Shown one piece after another: positions 23,169-34,432 of a DNA stretch of 64,000 nt; within the stretch, counting starts at the first letter, position 1; each line of letters begins with the position of its first letter. The notes below the pieces were generated by a model. The model was not told the origin of the DNA. It saw nothing but the letters and a program-made list of their open reading frames with translations, and made no database searches. The stretch is from Angiostrongylus vasorum (Eukaryota > Nematoda > Chromadorea > Rhabditida > Metastrongylidae). Both the position numbers and the translations under genes were made by a program. Location: the NCBI GenBank assembly GCA_018806985.1, contig JADANN010000434.1, positions 496,001-560,000 of the forward strand, written 5' to 3'.

Positions 23169-25265
23169 GTTTTCTCCATAGTAAAAGAAATTTCGCTGCT
23201 CAACTGCTCAACTTTATAAAGTGCTCATTTTGCATCATTGTTATTATTTCTTTCATTCCCTTCCTTTTTGTTTCGATGCCCAAAAGTTGTTTACAGAACT
23301 TTGTCGCTCAATTCCCTAAGACTTACTTCCTTGGAGATGGGAATGGTGTAATGCAACAAATTTAGGTTGTTGTACAATTTTTTACTTCCACAAGTTTATA
23401 AGTTAGACTTTAGTTAATGTTAAAAGTTGAGTATATTTAAATCCATGCTCCAACGCACTGACCTTAAGCGTAGACTTGAGAACTGCTAGATCAAGAATCC
23501 CATTTATCCCTAAGCACTTCAAATGATAGTTGTCTCACAGCTGCACTAACATCAAACATATGTAGGAGCCGAATAGGAGAATAATATCGATGGGATAAAG
23601 CTGCAGGGTAGATGAGGATTCAGAAGCGTTCCACAACTTTGTGACCTTCCCGTCTACTTTATTATGACGGAACAACAAATGACTGCGTTAATCTGCATCC
23701 TACCTACGGACTAAGCGTTGTAGTACTTCGATCCACAAACTGATTTGCAAATCCATGAAACTTCGTCGATCAAAAGTAGGTCAGCACATTCCCGATGACT
23801 CCAACCCCCTATAGGGGTACTGCGATGCTAGAATAATGGCCGCTTTCAACTTGAAGTCAACATGTCTCAGTTCATAGTAAATTTCGCTATTTGTAATAAA
23901 AACTATTAGAACCTAAGAATCTTTGTCTAGATGGGAGAAGTCTCTAATTTTACCGCGATAGAATTGTGAGTTTCTGAGTCTGTCCCACATTTTCCTTCCA
24001 ATTACCTGTTTCAAAGCACATTTTTTCTAAAATGAAAGCAAATTATAAAGCGAGATTTGGTCCAGCAGAACAGTAGCGCTCCTCAATTTGGCATTCATGT
24101 CAGCAACTTTCACTTCTCGATCGTGAATTTGGGAAACTAAACTTCATTGTGGATTTTTTTGAAAGTCCCTAATTATAAGCATATCTAACTTTTTAATGGA
24201 CAACGTATAGAAATCCTATGTGTCCAGTCTCATAGACCTGGGTCTTCTTCATAGATCTATAGAGTTCCGTCCTCAACTCTAGAAAAACTCCCGTGATCAA
24301 AAGAAACTATCGTCTGTTGTGTTCATCTCACATATTTATTGTAAATGTGTACTGCGATCACGTGAAACCCCCCAGAGACCATAGAATTTATCTTATAAAA
24401 AAAATAGCTGCACACAAATGCGTATAGACAGAAAGGTAATAATTAAACCGGTAGGAACATGAAAAAAAGATCGATACACTGAGGCTCCTATAGTGTCGAC
24501 ATAATGATTATGTACCACTTTGGACGGACAAAGTCGATTGAAGGAGAAAAATGCTTAAGGCTTCACCGGTAGAATAATTATTATTGGGCCCATAGCCCTA
24601 ATATTCATCGCTATTTATTCTGAGAAACACTGTTCGCAACTAAAAGGTAGCTACCGTTGACGCTGACGCAGTAACACCTTCAAAGTAACCTTCCGCATAC
24701 TCCTAACGGGATCTCCATCCCACATGGCCTGTGAAATCACGACGTGCTGGCCTGTAAACATTATCGACCATCTACCTATCTAGCGATGGATTTAGGACAA
24801 AAATGTTAAAACATCTTGTTCAAATCAATCAGCGCTGGGAATCTTATCTTTCGCCTTCCTACAAACTTTTGGCTCAATCATCAAAAATCAAGGTCATGAA
24901 TCGCGTTAAAAGGCTCTGAAAAAACAATTTTTCTGTTCACTGGACCAAGCTCAATTTTTTAAACAAAGGCTAGCATTCACAAATATTGCCACAGACTAAA
25001 TTTATCCTATTGTAAATTTGTTAGGCTAAAAAAGGCTTGTGATGCTTAGCAAATTTGCATCCGTTAGTTTTGTCCTTAAAGAAATTTACGGTAACGCTTT
25101 GCAATACCATCTTGACTGGGGTGCCAGAAAAACGGTAAAGTATGCTTATAGTCGGCAGCACTTAATAATTCGGGACTTGCTCGACTATTGCTGAAGGGTG
25201 AACGCTACCTTATACCAATCTGGGTTCCAAATTATATGCCCCAATAGTTGGAAACCAATTATTGT
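23169..25265. other. Region downstream of hmbx-1; 3' UTR then nothing recognised
   Basis: Bases just below 25266 should include the hmbx-1 3' UTR. No canonical polyadenylation hexamer is obvious close to the stop. The rest is unique and AT-rich. Confidence 0.5.
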
Positions 25266-25772
25266 CTATTCCATCGATTCCGTCTTCAACATAGAATGAT
25301 GGGGATGATCGTATGTCATTGAGAGTAGATTGTCGCTAGCTGTTGTAGCCGAGCTGGTGTCAAGGGTCTGTTGTTCGGTGGTGCTGCAGAGTTCGTTCAA
25401 CACTGGAAATTGAGCGCTAAGTATTTGGAGACTGGGGGCAATCAACGAATTTACCAAGCTCACAGGCGTAGTGGGAATAAGTTGGGAAGTCAGCGCGTTC
25501 ACCCTAAGCGCTGTTTCTTTCTGATTGGATTCATCGTTATAAGATGTAGTTTGTTGCTCAGAATTCAGTAGATGCGAAGCTAAGGTGGCTATGGGTAGTG
25601 TGCACGAGTACGGTGTTTCAGATGAGCTTGTGGTTGCCGTGAGCTGTGGAAAAGCGATTCCTAGACGAGCCGCCAATGCAATAACGTCAAGTGGACGCGA
25701 TTCCGTATCTCTCTGATCAGCAGTCTCTGGCTCCTCCATTATCGGAGATGGAGTGGAACCGATGCCGGAACT
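25266..25772 (-). CDS. hmbx-1: hmbx-1, terminal coding exon (Ser/Thr/Gln-rich C-terminal tail)
   Basis: Acceptor GTTTTTCTTTCAG at 25773-25785 is the best acceptor in the gene. The exon enters in phase 0, matching the phase-0 donor at 32046, and runs 169 codons to TAG at 25268-25266. It starts SSGIGSTPSPIMEEPETAD, then RPLDVIALAARLG, then a long Ser/Thr/Gln/Leu-rich region. It ends HSMLKTESME; the LKTE echoes the IKTE near the C-terminus of vertebrate HMBOX1 and fits a psi-K-x-E sumoylation consensus. Upstream codons to 25889 are open but intronic by this model. No AATAAA is obvious within about 150 bp after the stop. Confidence 0.87.
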   Translation of the reverse strand, partial: SSGIGSTPSPIMEEPETADQRDTESRPLDVIALAARLGIAFPQLTATTSSSETPYSCTLPIATLASHLLNSEQQTTSYNDESNQKETALRVNALTSQLIPTTPVSLVNSLIAPSLQILSAQFPVLNELCSTTEQQTLDTSSATTASDNLLSMTYDHPHHSMLKTESME

Positions 25773-26047
25773 CTGAAAGAAAAACGCGATAACCGAAGGA
25801 GTTGAAAATCGTTGAAAAAAATTGCACTTAGTTGACCTGAAAGTACACGTATATATTTTTACACTTCGATGAGAATACATGATGTTCACAATTTTAAGCG
25901 GGAAAACAATGCTTCTTTAGTTTTCTATAGCATCCTGATAACATTAGGACGTACTGCCTCTTTTTTACTACCGATGTATCAGGCAAGTGGAAAAACAATG
26001 ACCATTTTTGGACGGCAAAACTGAAATGATATAGCTTAATCAAAATG

Positions 26048-26340
26048 CATTCTTTCTTTGATGAGCTTACACGAGGTTGATATACGATACTTATTCGGCC
26101 AACGTTCCGATCTCTTCGTCTTCACCAGGACCGACGATCCGAGTCAGTGGTCCACGGTTGTTCTTCGTCTCAATGTGGCACCTTCGCCTTAATAGGCCTT
26201 ACGCCTTTTCTTCGTCTCAATGTGGCACCTTCGCCTTAATAGGCCTTACGCCTTCGCCCCCGATGAAGACTAAGACATCGAAACATTAGCTGAATAAATA
26301 TCATATATCAACCTAGTGTAAGCTTGTCAAAGAAAGAACA
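26048..26340. mobile_element. Fold-back repeat of the Penelope-associated terminal family
   Basis: Left arm 26051-26130 (TTCTTTCTTTGATGAGCTTA...CGTCTTCACC) is the diverged reverse complement of right arm 26255-26337 (GATGAAGACTAAGACATCGA...TTGTCAAAGAAAGAA). Between them lies a 47 bp tandem duplication. The arm ends carry the GATGAAGACG...GAAACGTTAGC motif family seen near the GIY-YIG fragments. Confidence 0.7.
26161..26254. repeat. Perfect 2 x 47 bp tandem duplication
   Basis: Unit TTCTTCGTCTCAATGTGGCA...TTACGCCTT runs 26161-26207 and is repeated exactly at 26208-26254, inside the fold-back repeat. It looks recent, since the copies show no mismatch. Confidence 0.9.
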
Positions 26341-27087
26341 CATGTTGAATAGTCATACCGAGGTTAAAGGTAAGTAAGTTTCGAAATATTAATATAACTT
26401 AGTTCAAATATGACTTCATCACTCAAAACAACAGCCATTGAAGCATATAGTTTTTTACAAGCAAGCTATAGGACTTTTTTTTGTAGGATAGAATACCGAA
26501 GGCCTAACGAATTTTCCAAATGAGTAACTATTGTTTAATTATGAAGGATTAGTTTCCCTACAACTAAGTTAGGTTTTGGAGGGGCAGCTTCAAACATTGC
26601 CTTCAGGCGATCTTTCCAACTGCTGATGAACTCATTCGACCCTCGCCGTCGTGGAAGCTCAAATCTCTAGTATGAAACCTTTCGTGTCCATCTACGCTCT
26701 CGCCGTTCGGAAGTCGTTTGCTGGCTACCGTTGCTTTAGGTCCAATTTTAAACTGATGAAATAAAACAATGAGACGTGATATAACAGGATCATTTGAATC
26801 GCTTAAAGTTATTGTAAAGTATTATATGAAACTTTGTTAAGCAAGAAGTGGTGCTAGAACGTGATGCACCAATAACCCACTCAGATATTAATATTAAGAT
26901 TTGTTTACAAGTTTCATAGCGACAAAAACGGCTACTACTTTTCCACCAAGCTGATAAATATGGCTAAAGAAATAATAGCAAACAATGAGAAAGAGTTTAT
27001 TTAAGTGCGCTCCGACATGAAAACTCATTATCGCAAATGTTTTATAGTTCGGATGTCGACCTATTATATAGGATATGGTTTAATAAG

Positions 27088-27345
27088 GGTGCATGTAGCG
27101 CAGCGGTTGGAGGCGCCCTGTAATACACATGAGATCGACCTCCGCACCCCAGGCCCACCAATCCCACTATACCTCCAGAGTTGGCAAACTGGTGCCAGAC
27201 TTGTCTGGGACGATAGCACCACTGGCCCGATACATCGGTAGGCCACCGCGAGTCATTGTAAAGGCCAAATATGCATTCAGTCACTTCCGACGATGCTTAA
27301 TGAAGGCGAATGTACTGCTCATCCCTAAGGGAATTATCAATTGCA
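27088..27345 (+). mobile_element. SINE-A
   Basis: Head GTGCATGTAGCGCAGCGGTT with a good A box, core AGACTTGTCT at 27197-27206, truncated tail. Antisense within the hmbx-1 third intron. Confidence 0.83.
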
Positions 27346-27449
27346 TTGCTGCATCTACCTATAATATACCTATTTATGCCTGTTATATGTAACTTAGTAT
27401 TTATCACGAAGAGGTCATAAAACATCGTCGATTTCCTACTTGATACTTA

Positions 27450-27825
27450 ACACTTGAATGGCCCGTCCTCACTCGTTGTGCAGGGCCCCTGCACAATTTC
27501 CATTTTCCGGAGATTTTCTAGTTAAGCCATTGTGGTTCCCTGGAATCCCGAGGTCAGCCTGGCAAAAGTCTACCCCAGGTCGTCACCATCACAGGCAGTG
27601 CAGCCCTTGTGGATTATAGGGAGATTTGCCACCATGCGACTTTGATACCAGGACGGTGGTAGATCCTGGTATTGGTTTACTCTTAGCAAGGCTTCCTGAT
27701 GGAAACGCTTGACTCCTCAGCTTGAGAGACCCTGCCGGAGGATGAATCCCACCGCTGTACATCGCAGCCCGATACCCAGGAACACCTCCCAGCCACGATG
27801 AGGCGGTAAACCGTTGGGAGGTTCG
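27450..27825 (-). mobile_element. RTE 3'-tail repeat, near full-length
   Basis: Ends (5' side) at CACGATGAGGCGGTAAACCG next to TTGGGAGG, the same 5' boundary as the copies near 9.77, 43.0 and 47.1 kb. Lies in the hmbx-1 third intron, in the same orientation as the gene. Confidence 0.72.
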
Positions 27826-28596
27826 TCGATTTCTATAGAAAGCAAATACACAGTGGTGATCATAGATGAAATTCATCATTACGGCTGCAACAACAATGAC
27901 ATTCACAATGACGCCATTTTTTCATACCACTCAATATGACAACTATAGGGGTCATATCGTCCAAAACGTCCCCTCAAAAATGACTCCATATTAATCACAT
28001 CGTCGTGATTGTTTTAAATACGTTCGAAATAAATATAAGCTGGTTTTTTGTAACTTTCGCAGAACGCGTTGGATTAAGTATATTATTAGGTTATATTACT
28101 TATCGGGCTTATTATACCATATTAATTTGACAATTATAAGATCAGATTTCATTATTGCGTACTTCGTGGAAACAACTAATCAAATAATAGTTTGCAGTTG
28201 AACTTTGTGTTATTGTTAATAACGAAGAATAGATTAATTTGTTCCCATAAGCTCTCGTTGATGAGCTCTCAAGAAGTCGCTCACATACAGCTTGTTACCA
28301 AGTGGTTACTAACGCTATGCAAGTGAGTAGGTGCTAAAAGAGTAGAGAGCATAAAACGGTGAGAAGCACTTTCAAAGTTCGTTCCTAGGTGGACGTGCAA
28401 AATCTAAGCTGCACGTTTTTCAACGATTGGAACTATCAAACTGTTTCACAGTCAAAGCTTGTAAATCCTCTTTAAGCATGGAACGAAGTCAAAACAGTTA
28501 GTACCTCTGAACAAGAAACGTTAGCAACTACAGCTAAGAAACAGACAACAGTTCGTGAGAACAACACAACCTGTTGAATATTGTCTAGGTTAGCAG

Positions 28597-28858
28597 GAGA
28601 ACGTGTGGCGCTGTGGTCGGAGGCGCTCTGTAATACACACGGGATCGATTCGTGCCCCCATGGCTCACCAAGCCTTCCATCGCTCCGAGATCGGCAAATT
28701 TGTAGCAGAATTGTGGATAGCAGCACTGGCTCGATACATCGGTAGGCCACTGCGAGTCATTGTAAAGGCCAGATATGCACTCAATCATCTCCAACGATGG
28801 CTAATGAAGTTGAATGCATTCCTCAGGGATTGATCAACGCTGAGAGCTTTTTTCATCC
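28597..28858 (+). mobile_element. SINE-A
   Basis: Head AGAACGTGTGGCGCTGTGGT, body GCCAGATATGCACTCAATCA, end GATCAACGCTGAGAGCTTTT. A core deletion removes the palindromic 10-mer. Confidence 0.84.
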
Positions 28859-29313
28859 TTTTTCTAGGACATGGCTACTACTGTACATTAACATTAATCT
28901 CGATGGGAGTTTGCAAAATGGTCCATTAAAATTCACAGATTCGTCACAGCCTCAAAGTCATGATGATGAGCTTTTTTTCAAAATTCGGAATATGATTTGA
29001 GGCTGAAAGAGGTTGGCATTGTTGAACTCAAAGATTTACAGTCATCATTTTGCGATAGATTTAAAACATTTAAGAAACATGAGCACCTCGGATTTATCCC
29101 GAAACACAGCCAGTTCAGAATGAGTGAAAAAAAATTAGGACAACTAAAGCAATGCGTTTGTCTATGCAAAATGTTTGAATGTTCGGCTTCAAAAGTTTAG
29201 TTTATTGTTGAACATCACTGGAAATCTCAATCTAATGCCTTTTAAAACAAATGTCAATGTGTTTAGATTCTTCATTCATCACAAGACAATCGATGAAAGA
29301 CTTAACCAATTCT

Positions 29314-29400
29314 GGGAGAGTGCAGCACAGTGGTCAGAGGCTCCCTTTCATACAGGACGGGTGTTGATCGGTTCCCGGCTCCAATATGACCTACTTTGGG
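29314..29400 (+). mobile_element. tRNA-like SINE head fragment
   Basis: GAGTGCAGCACAGTGGTCAG (A-box-like AGCACAGTGG) and GTTGATCGGTTCCC (B-box-like) at tRNA-like spacing, with no body downstream. Confidence 0.35.
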
Positions 29401-29707
29401 CAGGTAGTACATCTTACATTAGTGAGTATCATATTCCATTCATATTCTATTCTGCTCTGTTCTTTTATCTTTTAGCAAATTACTGTAAAGCTTCCTCTCA
29501 GCATATTAATTTTTACTAGCAATCGTTCTTTGCACTGCGTATGTACAACTACTACACCTTTGATCGTTTTAGGTATAGAAAACTTCGGTACGATACAGAA
29601 GAGATACCAAATCACTAAAGGTGATAAACGACGATGATCATAAGAATGTCTTGAGAAGCGCAACTCGTCTAGGAGATGAAAACCTAGCAATGTATAAATT
29701 TTGTTGT

Positions 29708-30115
29708 GCTAACATGTGATTCCCCCCTAACGGTTTGACCATTCCTCATCGTCACTGGGAGATGTTCCTAAGTGTCGGCTTGCGATCTAAAGCCGTAGGA
29801 TTCATTCCCCCCACACTTCTAAGCTAAGAAGGGGTCCGGCGCTTCAATCAGGAAGCCCAGCTAAGAGCAAACCAATACTAGGATCCACCACCGTCCTGGT
29901 ATCCAACTAGTCGCATGGTGGCAAATCTCCCTTTGATCCACAAGGGCGGCGACTGCCTATCGTGGTGACGACTAGGGCAGATTTTGGCTAGACCGACCTC
30001 GGGACTCGAGGGATCTACGATGGCTAGAGCAGCAAAACTCTGACTCGGACAACCAATGAGAAGGGCCATCCAAGCATCCGAGTATCATGTACTTAAAATA
30101 TAGTGTGGTGATTCA
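29708..30115 (+). mobile_element. RTE 3'-tail repeat, near full-length
   Basis: Starts near CCCCCTAACGGTTTGACC and passes AGTGTCGGCTTGCGATCTAA and CCACCGTCCTGGTATCCAAC; its end is diffuse near GATTCAGTCAG. Antisense to hmbx-1. Confidence 0.7.
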
Positions 30116-30214
30116 GTCAGGGTCTCAGACTTAAGAGTCGCTTTGAACATTTGGCAACACTTGATATCTTAACTTGTATATTTGTAACCAAAGCGCATTT
30201 GCTTGTGCTAAATA

Positions 30215-30567
30215 AAATATGTCGGCTGTGCGGGTCCCAGCACTTCTCACATTCGATTCGTTTCCTCGCATCCATTGTACACGAAGATCCTCCTAGTTTT
30301 TACGTGTGGCTTCGGTTGTTGCTTGAGAATTTCATTTCATCTTAAATGTTGTGGAATGCCAGTCGAGCAATTCTCCTTGGAGTTTTGAGATAGCCGGACT
30401 GGAGCGTTCCCATTTGGGTTGCAGAGAGTGATTTTTTTCCCAGACAAGTCCGGCATCGATTTCGCGACCCCGGAGGAATGAGAGGCTTGGTTAGCCCGGG
30501 TCAGAATCGAACTAGCATTACGATCGTGACGACGGGCATCACTACCACTGTGCCATCCGCTTTCTAT
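30215..30567 (-). mobile_element. SINE-B
   Basis: Complete: GTGCGGGTCCCAGCACTTCT, CATTGTACACGAAGATCCTC, core with AGACAAGTCC at 30442-30451, head GCATCACTACCACTGTGCCA. Confidence 0.86.
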
Positions 30568-30909
30568 TAATAAATAAAATAAACGTGAAACACAAGAATT
30601 TGATAGTGAAAATTAATGTTTTTAGATGAGGTTTGCTTGAAGAAGTCATTCCTAGCACAATCAATTCAGATGAGATAGTTAAGGAAAAACAATATTCAGT
30701 ATCCAAAACAACTTCGGTCTACATCTGTTGCATCAGTCGGACTACTTAATGCAGTCACAAGAAACACAATCACCCTCAACGATTCTGATTAGAACGCAGT
30801 GAATTTTTTTCCGATCCAACTTGCCTGTGATGAAAACATGAGATAACGCACAGTATAGTCATCTTGGAGTCACAAGGAGAACAACGCACTCATTCAACTT
30901 TCTTTTCGA

Positions 30910-31140
30910 CAACTCGTCTTTCACGTCTACTGTGTGGATCCCAGTACTTCTCGCATTCGATTCGTTTTCTCGCATCCATCATTCACGAATGTTTTCCAAC
31001 TTTTCGCGCATGTTTATGGCAGCTGTTTGAGGATTTTTCTTTTCATTATTAATGTGGTTGAATGGCGGTCCGTCGATTCTCTCCGTATTCATGAGATAGC
31101 CGGGCTGGAGCGTTCTCAGTTGGATTGCAGGGAGTTCCCA
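30910..31140 (-). mobile_element. SINE-B 3' half
   Basis: TGTGTGGATCCCAGTACTTC to GTTGGATTGCAGGGAG. It stops where the shared core would begin, so head and core are absent. Confidence 0.78.
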
Positions 31141-31488
31141 CTTGTTGAACATGAAAGCGGAAAAATGAAATGACAAGTCGTAAAGCCGTTGCAGAATCCA
31201 CACCGTAGGCAAAGAGCTCCTTGAGTGATGATGCTCCTTAGGAGACGATTTCAAGAGAACGAAATAAATAAAAGAACTGCTATCGCCCGTACTTCATAGA
31301 AAGATGGGCCATATAGGCATCTGTGTAAATGCCATTAAACCGGTGTTCATAGTCAAATACACAACTTCAACTAAAATTGTCGTCATGGAAGCAAAAAATA
31401 CTTTGCATTTTATTTGCATTAGGTAGAATTCGGACGGATTCTAAAAATCCTCTACACCAAGGTGGCTGAGAAAAACAATATTATGACA

Positions 31489-31607
31489 ACCACAATGATG
31501 GTGAGATATTTGCAAAGTTCCGGAGAGCAGGTGTCTGCGGTGGGGAATGAACGCGCTCCTACCTTTTCAGGGGAGCTAACGCGTTCACCACCACCCCATG
31601 CGAGTCT
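31489..31607 (-). mobile_element. SINE-C monomer with target-site duplication
   Basis: 119 bp unit bounded exactly by ATATTATGACA (31478-31488 and 31608-31618). Reversed, it begins GACTCGCATGGGGTGGTGGT and ends CTCACCATCATTGTGGT, which defines the minimal SINE-C. Confidence 0.85.
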
Positions 31608-31849
31608 ATATTATGACATTTTATACAAAGTGCATCATAGACAGCATCGCTAGTTGCCCCCGTTAATACGGCGTTGTGTATCTCGTAACCCTCAATTTTA
31701 CGTAATGTTGCTAATCTATTTAAAATACCGTGGAATTTCATGATTTCTCGCCGACTTATTAGTTTATAGGGATGATTTCCCCATAAACCCTAGAGTAAGC
31801 CATAATTTTACATCAATCGCCTCATACTATCTCCTGAAAGATAAACAGA

Positions 31850-31932
31850 TCTTGGACGGAACGACTTTTGGATAGAACCTATGACTATGCGTGTACTGTA
31901 AGGCACCTCTAACCACTGCACTAAACTCCACC
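31850..31932 (-). mobile_element. SINE-A head fragment
   Basis: GGCACCTCTAACCACTGCAC followed by TAAACTCC matches the reverse complement of the head, preceded by an eroded B box. Confidence 0.4.
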
Positions 31933-32045
31933 GATTTGTTAAAAATAGTTACAAGTAGCTAATGCAAAATACTAAATAAATACTCTTGTATGTATGTATG
32001 TGTTCCACTTTCACAAATGAGACAATCAAGAAATGTTAAACTCAC

Positions 32046-32215
32046 AGTAGTTTCCTCGTTGAAAATATGTGCCGGTGTACTTGGTTGACTTGTTGTGATA
32101 CCGACTACTTGTTCGCTTGCCTCTTGAGAACGTCTTCGGAGTTCCTTCCGCTTGTTGGCAAACCAGTTGGCGACCACTTGAGGTGACACCACCTCTTTGG
32201 GCATTAGTGCAACAC
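32046..32215 (-). CDS. hmbx-1: hmbx-1, internal exon (homeodomain helix 3 and basic tail)
   Basis: Begins after acceptor CTTTATTTAG with GT, completing a Gly codon from the previous exon, and ends ACTACT|GTGAGT in phase 0. It reads VALMPKEVVSPQVVANWF, then ANKRKELRRRSQEA. The homeodomain signature W-F-x-N-x-R is present as WFANKR (Trp codon at 32165-32163), followed by a basic cluster that contacts DNA and probably helps nuclear entry. Joined to the previous exon, the loop between helices 2 and 3 is about two residues longer than in vertebrate HMBOX1, as I recall that sequence. The remainder, to HIFNEETT, is a Ser/Thr/Pro linker. Confidence 0.95.
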
Positions 32216-32814
32216 CTAAATAAAGGACTTTCGTCGGATTGTCAGGAACTCGCTTCAGGAACTAAACCCAGTTCGACATAGGGCAGGAACAAACATTTAC
32301 TTCCCGTAGCAGCTACCGAGAAGTACGCACGGTTTGTTATAGGATGCGATTAGAAGATTCATAGAAGTCCCTCAATTTTAAGCCTCGAAATTGATTTACG
32401 CAAAACGCAAGAACAAAGTGATTATAACACATTCTCCCCTATATGCATTAGTTTCAGTGAGTGTGATACGAAACCGGCGACCATTTTAAATTTAAACCAA
32501 TATATCTTAGCTAGAAATAAACCCTACTATCTGAAGTAAAACCAGTAAGCTCTGTGGTTCTTGTTAACCAGAAACGAAGTCTTCTTTTTCCACTAAAAGT
32601 TAAATTATGGTTCCATGGAACCAGAAGAAAACCAGACATAGATTTGTACTCTGGAAATCAAACTGAATAAGCATCATTTCCACACAAAAAAGGCATTCTC
32701 CAGTAACACCAATGCTTTCCATATTCCCTCCCGTCAGAAATTCTAAAATTTGGACTTTTTTTCAATCTCGTAAAGAATTCGATTCTAAAAAAAACTAAAA
32801 TTGAAAGAATAAAA

Positions 32815-33094
32815 CGTTAAACGATGAAGCTCCCAGCATTGATCAATCCCGCAAGAATGCGCCATGCATTCGACTTCATTAAGCATCGTTTGGAGGTGAC
32901 TGAATGCATATCTGGCCTTTACAATGACCCGCGGTGGCCTACCGATGTATCTGTACTGCCATCCTCCCAGACAACTATGGTACCAATTTGCCGATCCCGG
33001 AGGGATGGAAGGCTTGGTGAGCCATGGGGGGCAGGGATCGATTCCACGTGTTTGTTGCAGGGCGCCTCTGACCCCCTGCCCTACACGTGCCCTT
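32815..33094 (-). mobile_element. SINE-A
   Basis: Body CATGCATTCGACTTCATTAA, core without its palindrome (CAGACAACTATGG), head CCTGCCCTACACGTGCCC. Lies in the 1.3 kb intron that splits the hmbx-1 homeodomain, in the same orientation as the gene. Confidence 0.85.
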
Positions 33095-33538
33095 ACATTA
33101 CTGAAGACTATTATCTAAAAACTAAACATGGCTTTACGAAAATTTATAAAAGTCTCTTCTATAATTCTGTGACGACCTCAACTCCTTAAGTATCCTATGC
33201 TAATGAAGTTATTCTCACTTGTCGAAAAACCGGCTTCATCGTGAATGTTTTAAGTTTTCGGGTCTCTAAAATACCAACTCTCATGTGAATTTTAATCGAT
33301 TTCGCCCAATTTGTCAAGATATCTAGCTTTTTTCCTTGTGTTCCTTCAGGATTCATCACGCACAAAAATGTGCTGGAGAATATTAAAAGATAATACAAAT
33401 ATCACATATTGTATTAAATTTGCATTGCCTCTAAGTTCAAATGTGAAAGCCGAGCAAAACCCACTGAAAACCATCAATGCGTACGATTTTCGCAAAAGAA
33501 GAACCCAAAATAAAAGACGTATTTTTTGGTAATCGTAC

Positions 33539-33742
33539 CTCGTTTTTCGATCTGCAAGACTTGATTACAAGCGCTAGCGATCTCAACTCTCTTGTTCAGA
33601 TCGGGAAATGGCGATTGATTGAAGAATCCTTCGAGGATTTTGATGAGGATTGGTCGAAAGACATAGCGTTCTCGCCGTTGTGGGACCAACTCGCCATCGC
33701 CGTTTGTCTCCAGTCGGGTGGACGGATCGGCAAAGAACACCG
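33539..33742 (-). CDS. hmbx-1: hmbx-1, internal exon (homeodomain N-terminal arm, helices 1 and 2)
   Basis: Acceptor ATTTTTAG at 33743-33750 and donor CGAG|GTACGA at 33538 bound a 204 bp exon, phase 1 in and phase 1 out. It reads VFFADPSTRLE, a linker, then RRERYVFRPILIKILEGFF and NQSPFPDLNKRVEIASACN, which follow the HMBOX1 homeodomain up to the expanded loop between helices 2 and 3. The entry phase fits the preceding mapped exon directly (G plus CG gives Ala). That leaves the second half of the POU-specific-like domain unaccounted for, so an unplaced symmetric exon probably lies upstream. The plus-strand open frame over the same bases is a shadow. Confidence 0.92.
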
Positions 33743-33917
33743 CTAAAAATGGAGGCTGTTTATGATCTGTGTTAAGATTTTTTTACGATGAAAATGAATT
33801 TTTACGAAACTGAACCAGCTTATCGGCTCTGTTCTTCGCTGGAGACATAAAACCAGTATTTTCAAGTACAATATCGCTTAGAATCGGGAATAAAGCGTTC
33901 GACAAAGCTCTAAAAAA

Positions 33918-34196
33918 GATGAAAGGATAGAGCTCTCGACGTTGATCAATCCCTGAGGGATTCGCCATGCATTCGACTTCATTAAGCATCGTTGGAGGTG
34001 ATTGAATGCATATTTGGCCTTTACAATGACTCGCGGTTGCCTACCGATGTATCGAGCCAGTGCTGCTCCCTCCCAGAGAAGTCTGGTACCAATTTGCCGA
34101 CTCCTGAGGGATGGGAAGCTTGGTGGGCCACAGTCGTGGATCGATTCCACGTGCGTATTACGGTGGCGCCTCCAACCACTGCGCCACACGCGCACT
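33918..34196 (-). mobile_element. SINE-A
   Basis: Tail GAAAGGATAGAGCTCTCGAC to head CCACTGCGCCACACGCGC; full length. Sits about 180 bp upstream of the homeodomain helix 1-2 exon. Confidence 0.87.
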
Positions 34197-34432
34197 TCAA
34201 TATCTGCTTATGTGCGAGAAACCTGATGATTTGCCTTCTAATAAAAAAATGAAACAAGAGTTCGTTCTGCTAACCTATGGTAGGCCATTGTATTCACGTA
34301 CTCGTAATTCCTGCAGCATTTTCAAATGCCTACATTATTCTGGTTTTCACTGCAGCGATGTGTCTGATGATAACTAAATGATAGCGGAGAAGGAAAAACT
34401 CGATGGATTTTCTAGAACTAAAATTTTATGCA

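Larger units (their letters stand above)
25773..32045 (-). other. hmbx-1 third intron (about 6.3 kb)
   Basis: Phase-0 intron between the helix 3 exon and the terminal exon. It contains a fold-back repeat, two SINE-A copies, two SINE-B copies, two RTE-tail repeats and a SINE-C monomer. Stretches 26341-27085, 27826-28595 and 31140-31477 hold nothing I recognise. Confidence 0.8.

Noticed and set aside
26161..26254. CRISPR-like direct repeats
   Set aside because: Only two abutting copies with no spacers, in a eukaryotic transposon context.
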